Assembly: GCA_900753305.1 (NCBI GenBank)
Contig: CAADYR010000031.1
Coordinates: forward strand, 1-64,000
Source of the DNA: Lachnospiraceae bacterium
GTDB taxonomy: Bacteria; Bacillota; Clostridia; Lachnospirales; Lachnospiraceae
Length of the DNA: 64,000 bases
Direction of reading: 5' to 3'
Shown: in pieces, positions 60,299 through 64,000 of the stretch
Layout of the letters: each line of letters starts with the position of its first letter
Position numbering within the stretch: the stretch's first letter is position 1
Notes under the pieces: model-generated
The model's input: only the letters and a program-made list of their open reading frames with translations
Database searches by the model: none
Told to the model about the DNA's origin: nothing
Made by a program: the position numbers and the translations under genes

Positions 60299-61150
60299 AT
60301 GCAGATTCAGGGCTATACATTATTTATGGGTAATCGTACAAAAGATAAAAAGACAAATGTATGGAATAATAATACACAGCAGACACAGTCAGATAAAACC
60401 GAACATAAGAAAACAATTTTTGTAGGAAATGGACAGGCAAATCAGACTGATACTCTGGCGCAGAAGAAAAAAGAAGCGCAGGATAAGGCAATGAAGGTTA
60501 TCCGTGATGCTTTTGCAAAAGAGATAGAAATTGATGATGGAATCGAGGAATCCCGGGGAAAGATAAGTGACAGCCAGGCTAAGATTGCAGAAGCACAGGA
60601 ACAGATCAAGGCATTAGAAGAGCAGAAGGAAGAGATACGTAAGAGTGGCTGCTCAGAGGATGAATACAAAGAAGTGTGTGCAGATTATGCGAAGCAGGAG
60701 GCAGAATTTTACAGTCAGATCAAGGATGCCAAGTCTGTTGTGATGGATGAGAATGCTTCTATCAGACAGGTTAAAATTGACCGGGCAAAAAATCAGGATA
60801 TGCAGAATGCCATACAGGAAGCGGATGATATTATGAATGCTGCAAGTAAAGATATCATTCAAACTGCTATAAAGGAAATGCAGGAGCGCATGGAAGAGAA
60901 ACGTAAAGAAGAGGCCGAGAAGGCAAAAGAAAGGGCAGAAGAGGAAGAAAAAGAAAAGAAACTCAAGGAACGTGTGGAAGAGAAAAATGCAGAAAGTCAG
61001 CCTGTTACCGTAACGAAGGCTGTGACAGAAACCATTCTTACACATGACCAGTTAAAAGACAGTACTGCTAATGACCTTAAAAATATTCTGGATGATTATA
61101 CCCTGACAGAAGAAGATATGAAGGGAATGTCGATTGACAGCAAGCTATAA
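60299..61150 (+). CDS. Coiled-coil protein of unknown function
   Basis: A 283-residue protein with no signal peptide or membrane helix. Polar Asn/Gln/Thr-rich N-terminus (1-60), then long charged helices rich in Glu, Lys, Ala and Gln (about 70-135, 150-235) and a short acidic C-terminal region. No conserved enzyme motif. The pattern recalls cytosolic coiled-coil proteins seen across Lachnospiraceae, but I cannot name a function. GAGGGGG lies before the ATG. It is alone between the purine terminator and the acetyltransferase gene. Confidence 0.7.
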   Translation: MQIQGYTLFMGNRTKDKKTNVWNNNTQQTQSDKTEHKKTIFVGNGQANQTDTLAQKKKEAQDKAMKVIRDAFAKEIEIDDGIEESRGKISDSQAKIAEAQEQIKALEEQKEEIRKSGCSEDEYKEVCADYAKQEAEFYSQIKDAKSVVMDENASIRQVKIDRAKNQDMQNAIQEADDIMNAASKDIIQTAIKEMQERMEEKRKEEAEKAKERAEEEEKEKKLKERVEEKNAESQPVTVTKAVTETILTHDQLKDSTANDLKNILDDYTLTEEDMKGMSIDSKL

Positions 61151-61199
61151 GCATGGAATAATATAACTTACAAAGGATAAGTAAAGGATATATTTAAAC

Positions 61200-61724
61200 A
61201 TGACATTAAATAAGAAAGCGTCTATCAAGACACAACGACTTACACTACAGGTAATGCCGAAAGAAGACACAGAACAACTGGTTCAATTACTGACCAACCA
61301 TGAGATTACGAAAACTTTCATGGTGCCTGATTTTAAAACGCCAGAACAGGTAACAGCATTGGCAGAAACACTTATTTCTTTTAGCCAAATAGAGGATGTT
61401 GAACATTTAGCATATGGCATTTATGCTGATGATAAGTTGATTGGATTCATAAATGATTGTGGTATGGAGAATGATGCGATTGAGATCGGCTATGTCATTC
61501 ATCCAGATTATCAGGGAAAAGGCTATGCTACCGAGGCAGTTCATGCGATGATAGAAGAACTGTTAAAAATGGGATTTCGTAAAGTGAAAGCAGGCTATTT
61601 TGAAGAGAATGTGGCAAGCCGCAGAGTAATGGAAAAGTGTGGCATGAAACAATTGAGTTACACTGATGAAATTGAGTATCGAGGTATCGTTCATAAGTGC
61701 TTTTATTATGAAGCAGGATACTGA
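61200..61724 (+). CDS. GNAT-family N-acetyltransferase (RimJ/RimL-like)
   Basis: Transfers an acetyl group from acetyl-CoA to an amine; 174 residues. The N-terminal IKTQRLTLQVM strand is typical of RimJ/RimL-like enzymes; the acetyl-CoA loop appears as IGYVIHPDYQGKGYATEAV (about 98-116), followed by ENVASRRVMEKCGMK. The substrate is unknown. The ribosome site is weak. It is 14 bases before rarA and may be in its operon. Confidence 0.88.
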   Translation: MTLNKKASIKTQRLTLQVMPKEDTEQLVQLLTNHEITKTFMVPDFKTPEQVTALAETLISFSQIEDVEHLAYGIYADDKLIGFINDCGMENDAIEIGYVIHPDYQGKGYATEAVHAMIEELLKMGFRKVKAGYFEENVASRRVMEKCGMKQLSYTDEIEYRGIVHKCFYYEAGY

Positions 61725-61738
61725 AAGGCATGTAAGAA

Positions 61739-63082
61739 ATGGAACAAATGACATTGTTTGACAATGAGATAAGAAATATCAGTGTCCCGTTAGCCAGCAG
61801 GGTACGTCCAAAGAATCTGGATCAGTTTGTTGGGCAACAGCATTTGATTGGGCAGGGAAAGATACTTCGCAGGATGATCGAGACAGATCAGGTAACATCT
61901 ATGATATTCTGGGGACCACCAGGAGTCGGCAAGACCACATTGGCTGGTATAATAGCAGAAAAGACAAAAGCGTATTTCATTAATTTCAGCGCTGTGACCA
62001 GTGGAATCAAGGAAATTAAAGAAGTAATGCAGCAGGCTGAGAACAGCAGAAGAATAGGAATGAAGACAATTCTGTTCGTAGACGAGATTCATCGCTTCAA
62101 TAAGGCACAGCAGGATGCTTTCCTGCCTTATGTGGAGAGAGGAAGTATTACTTTGATTGGTGCTACAACAGAGAATCCGTCATTTGAGGTAAATTCTGCT
62201 TTATTGTCCAGATGCAGGGTGTTTGTATTAAAGGCACTTGAAGAGGATGATCTGGTGCAGCTTCTTAAAAATGTGTTACTTAGCCCGCAAGGATTTCGGG
62301 ATTCAAATGTAGTGATGAGTGACCGTCAGCTTCATGCTGTTGCGGCTTTTGCCAATGGAGATGCGAGAACCGCCTTGAACGTATTGGAAATGGCAGTGAC
62401 AAATGGTGAAATCAGTGCAGAGGGCATCACTGTGACAGACGAAGGGTTAGAGCAATGCATCAGCAGGAAATCACTGTTGTATGATAAGATGGGAGATCAG
62501 CATTATAACCTGATTTCAGCACTTCATAAATCCATGCGTAATAGTGACCCGGATGCAGCCATATATTGGATGTGCCGTATGTTAGAGGGTGGAGAAAATC
62601 CACTTTATATTGCAAGGAGGCTGATTCGTTTTGCCAGCGAAGATATTGGAATGGCAGACAGTCAGGCTCTTCAGGTAGCTGTAGCTGCGTATCAGGCATG
62701 CCATTTTCTGGGGATGCCTGAATGCGATGTGCACCTGACACATGCGGTCACATATCTTGCTATGGCTCCGAAGTCCAACGCACTCTATACAGCATGTGAG
62801 GAATGCAAACGGGATGTGAAGGAGTACAGAGATGAGCCGGTGCCGTTACAGCTTCGAAATGCACCCACAGGTTTGATGAAAGAATTGCATTATGGGGAAG
62901 GCTATCAGTATGCACACGATTATGAGGACAAGCTTACAACCATGCAGTGTCTGCCGGATTCGTTAAAAGACAGACGGTATTATCTACCGACACAGGAGGG
63001 CGCAGAGAAAGCAGTGAAGGAAAGGCTGCAGGCAGTGCGTGAATGGAAAGCAGAACATAGAGAGGGGAAGTCACATGTTTGA
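61739..63082 (+). CDS. rarA: Replication-associated recombination protein RarA (MgsA)
   Basis: An AAA+ ATPase of 447 residues acting at stalled replication forks, related to eukaryotic WRNIP1 and clamp loaders. PLASRVRPKNLDQFVGQQHLIG at the N-terminus, Walker A GPPGVGKTT (near 60), Walker B ILFVDEIHRFNKAQQDAFLP, sensor 1 IGATTENPSFEVN, and the C-terminal tetramerisation/MgsA domain with ISALHKSMRNSDPDAAIYWMCRMLEGGENPLYIARRL. The last eight bases overlap the next gene. Confidence 0.97.
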   Translation: MEQMTLFDNEIRNISVPLASRVRPKNLDQFVGQQHLIGQGKILRRMIETDQVTSMIFWGPPGVGKTTLAGIIAEKTKAYFINFSAVTSGIKEIKEVMQQAENSRRIGMKTILFVDEIHRFNKAQQDAFLPYVERGSITLIGATTENPSFEVNSALLSRCRVFVLKALEEDDLVQLLKNVLLSPQGFRDSNVVMSDRQLHAVAAFANGDARTALNVLEMAVTNGEISAEGITVTDEGLEQCISRKSLLYDKMGDQHYNLISALHKSMRNSDPDAAIYWMCRMLEGGENPLYIARRLIRFASEDIGMADSQALQVAVAAYQACHFLGMPECDVHLTHAVTYLAMAPKSNALYTACEECKRDVKEYRDEPVPLQLRNAPTGLMKELHYGEGYQYAHDYEDKLTTMQCLPDSLKDRRYYLPTQEGAEKAVKERLQAVREWKAEHREGKSHV

Positions 63083-63821
63083 AAGAATTATTTTGACTCA
63101 GATCAATCCACATGTTTATCTCATGGATGATCATCATGAAGCAACCGGCTATATTGTAGTCGGTAGTAAAAAGGCACTTGTTATTGATACGATGAACGGA
63201 TATGAAGATGTACGAGCTGTTGTAGGAACAGTGACCAACCTGCCGATAATGGTCGTGAATACGCATGGACATTGTGATCATATTTATGGAAATGTATACT
63301 TTGATTGCGCTTATTTACATCCGGCGGATCTTCCTGTTGCACAGGAGCATATGAGATTCCCGGAGTTTATTGAAGAATGTAATAAGAGAGGCTTACAAAT
63401 GCCGCCTTTTGAGCCGATCAGAGGTGGTGAAGTCATTGACCTGGGTGGACTTCATCTGGAAGTTATTGAACTACCGGGACATACTCCGGGCGGTATTCTT
63501 CTGCTATTGAAGGAGGATCGAATTCTGTTTACGGGAGACAGTATCAATCATCATCTCTGGATGCAGCTGGAGGAAAGTTCTTCTATGCCGGAATTTGTCA
63601 ATAATCTGGAGAAGGTCATGTATCTGACCAAAGAGGCAGATGTAATTCTGCATGGACACGCCAGAGGAACAGATGATATATCCCTTATGGATAAGCTGTT
63701 GCAGGGTGCGAAAGAAATCGCAGAAGGAAAAACTGAAAATGACAAACCATATAAATGGTTCGGAGGGGTCAATAAGCAGCATCAGTTTGACGAAGACGGC
63801 AGCGTGATCTGCTATAAATAA
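63075..63821 (+). CDS. Metallo-beta-lactamase-fold hydrolase
   Basis: A 248-residue protein with a complete MBL metal site: THGHCDH with His64, His66, Asp68 and His69, then LPGHTPGG, FTGDSI with bridging Asp and a LHGH ligand. Similar to glyoxalase-II-like hydrolases and quorum-lactonase-like members, but the substrate is not visible. Starts at 63075 after GAGGGG, inside the end of rarA; an in-frame codon twelve residues upstream lies further in rarA. Confidence 0.9.
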   Translation: MFERIILTQINPHVYLMDDHHEATGYIVVGSKKALVIDTMNGYEDVRAVVGTVTNLPIMVVNTHGHCDHIYGNVYFDCAYLHPADLPVAQEHMRFPEFIEECNKRGLQMPPFEPIRGGEVIDLGGLHLEVIELPGHTPGGILLLLKEDRILFTGDSINHHLWMQLEESSSMPEFVNNLEKVMYLTKEADVILHGHARGTDDISLMDKLLQGAKEIAEGKTENDKPYKWFGGVNKQHQFDEDGSVICYK

Positions 63822-63833
63822 GGTAGGTCCAAA

Positions 63834-64000
63834 ATGAATGATAATTTAAAGGAAAAACTGACTGTATGCATTGAAAAAGGAGGTCAGAGAGATCAGGCAG
63901 AGGCTTTTGCAAATCGATATTCGGTTACGATCGAGGAAGAACCAGGAGAAGAGTTGACACTTCTTTTTGATGCAAAAGGAATCTCATTAACAGGATATGG
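63834..64000 (+). CDS. RsmJ-like SAM-dependent methyltransferase, 5' part only
   Basis: The reading frame from ATG 63834 runs open to the window edge (55 residues seen). It starts 12 bases after the MBL gene with AGGTAGG upstream. The stretch ANRYSVTIEEEPGEELTLLFDAKGISLTGYG resembles the beginning of RsmJ-type 16S rRNA guanine methyltransferases (a ligand-free N-terminal region ending in a DxxGxSL-like strand). The methyltransferase domain itself is outside the window, so the call is tentative. Confidence 0.5.
   Translation, partial: MNDNLKEKLTVCIEKGGQRDQAEAFANRYSVTIEEEPGEELTLLFDAKGISLTGY

Overview
The window is an ordinary, gene-dense chromosomal segment of a low-to-moderate GC Gram-positive anaerobe, most likely a member of the Clostridia, family Lachnospiraceae. 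The pointers are the strong AGGAGG-type ribosome sites, sigma-A promoters with 17-base spacers, lipoproteins with a lipobox, a secG / rnr / smpB / ssrA block, a formate/nitrite-type channel, a ZTP riboswitch in front of split purine genes, a large secreted starch-degrading enzyme, and the protein style of gut Lachnospiraceae. The species cannot be fixed from the sequence. I see no rRNA or tRNA gene, IS element, prophage or CRISPR array.

Layout. 1-7.3 kb: a zinc-ribbon membrane protein (minus), gpmI, a membrane EAL-domain c-di-GMP phosphodiesterase, an enolase, and on the minus strand a DUF4430 lipoprotein coupled to an ECF-transporter S component. 7.3-12.4 kb: the phosphate-uptake operon pstSCAB-phoU behind Pho-box-like repeats, followed by a protein resembling a small alarmone synthetase that has lost catalytic residues. 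12.5-16 kb: secG, rnr, smpB and tmRNA. 16-20.3 kb: a YefM-YoeB toxin-antitoxin pair with a symmetric operator, a discoidin-like protein, a nucleotide-kinase-like fusion, and an asparaginase/SGNH-hydrolase pair on the minus strand. 20.6-31.1 kb: a chemosensory and signalling cluster (CheA, Hpt, an anchored coiled-coil protein, OmpR-type regulator plus kinase, lipoprotein, CheV, sirtuin-like protein, charge-segregated membrane protein) with no flagellar genes or chemoreceptor. 31.2-35.4 kb: hisH-hisF-ung and a TrmB-type regulator with lysA. 35.4-41.3 kb: a LacI regulator divergent from a 1521-residue secreted GH13 enzyme. 41.4-47.7 kb: the F1Fo ATP synthase operon, in which delta and alpha are one continuous reading frame. 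47.8-52 kb: FNT channel, greA, an ABC-F ATPase and an RluA-type pseudouridine synthase. 52.1-57.2 kb: a MarR regulator with a heterodimeric ABC exporter, then a TetR regulator. 57.3-64 kb: a metallo-beta-lactamase-fold protein, a ZTP-riboswitch-controlled pair for the last two steps of IMP synthesis, a coiled-coil protein, a GNAT acetyltransferase, rarA, a second MBL-fold hydrolase and the start of an RsmJ-like methyltransferase.

The most unusual points are the delta-alpha ATP synthase fusion, which conflicts with the usual 3:1 alpha:delta ratio unless alpha is also made separately; the degenerate alarmone-synthetase-like protein in the phosphate operon; the receptor-less chemosensory cluster ending in a sirtuin-like protein and a charge-segregated membrane protein; and the nucleotide kinase with a ParB-like tail. 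All functional calls rest on motif recognition by eye; no database search was run.
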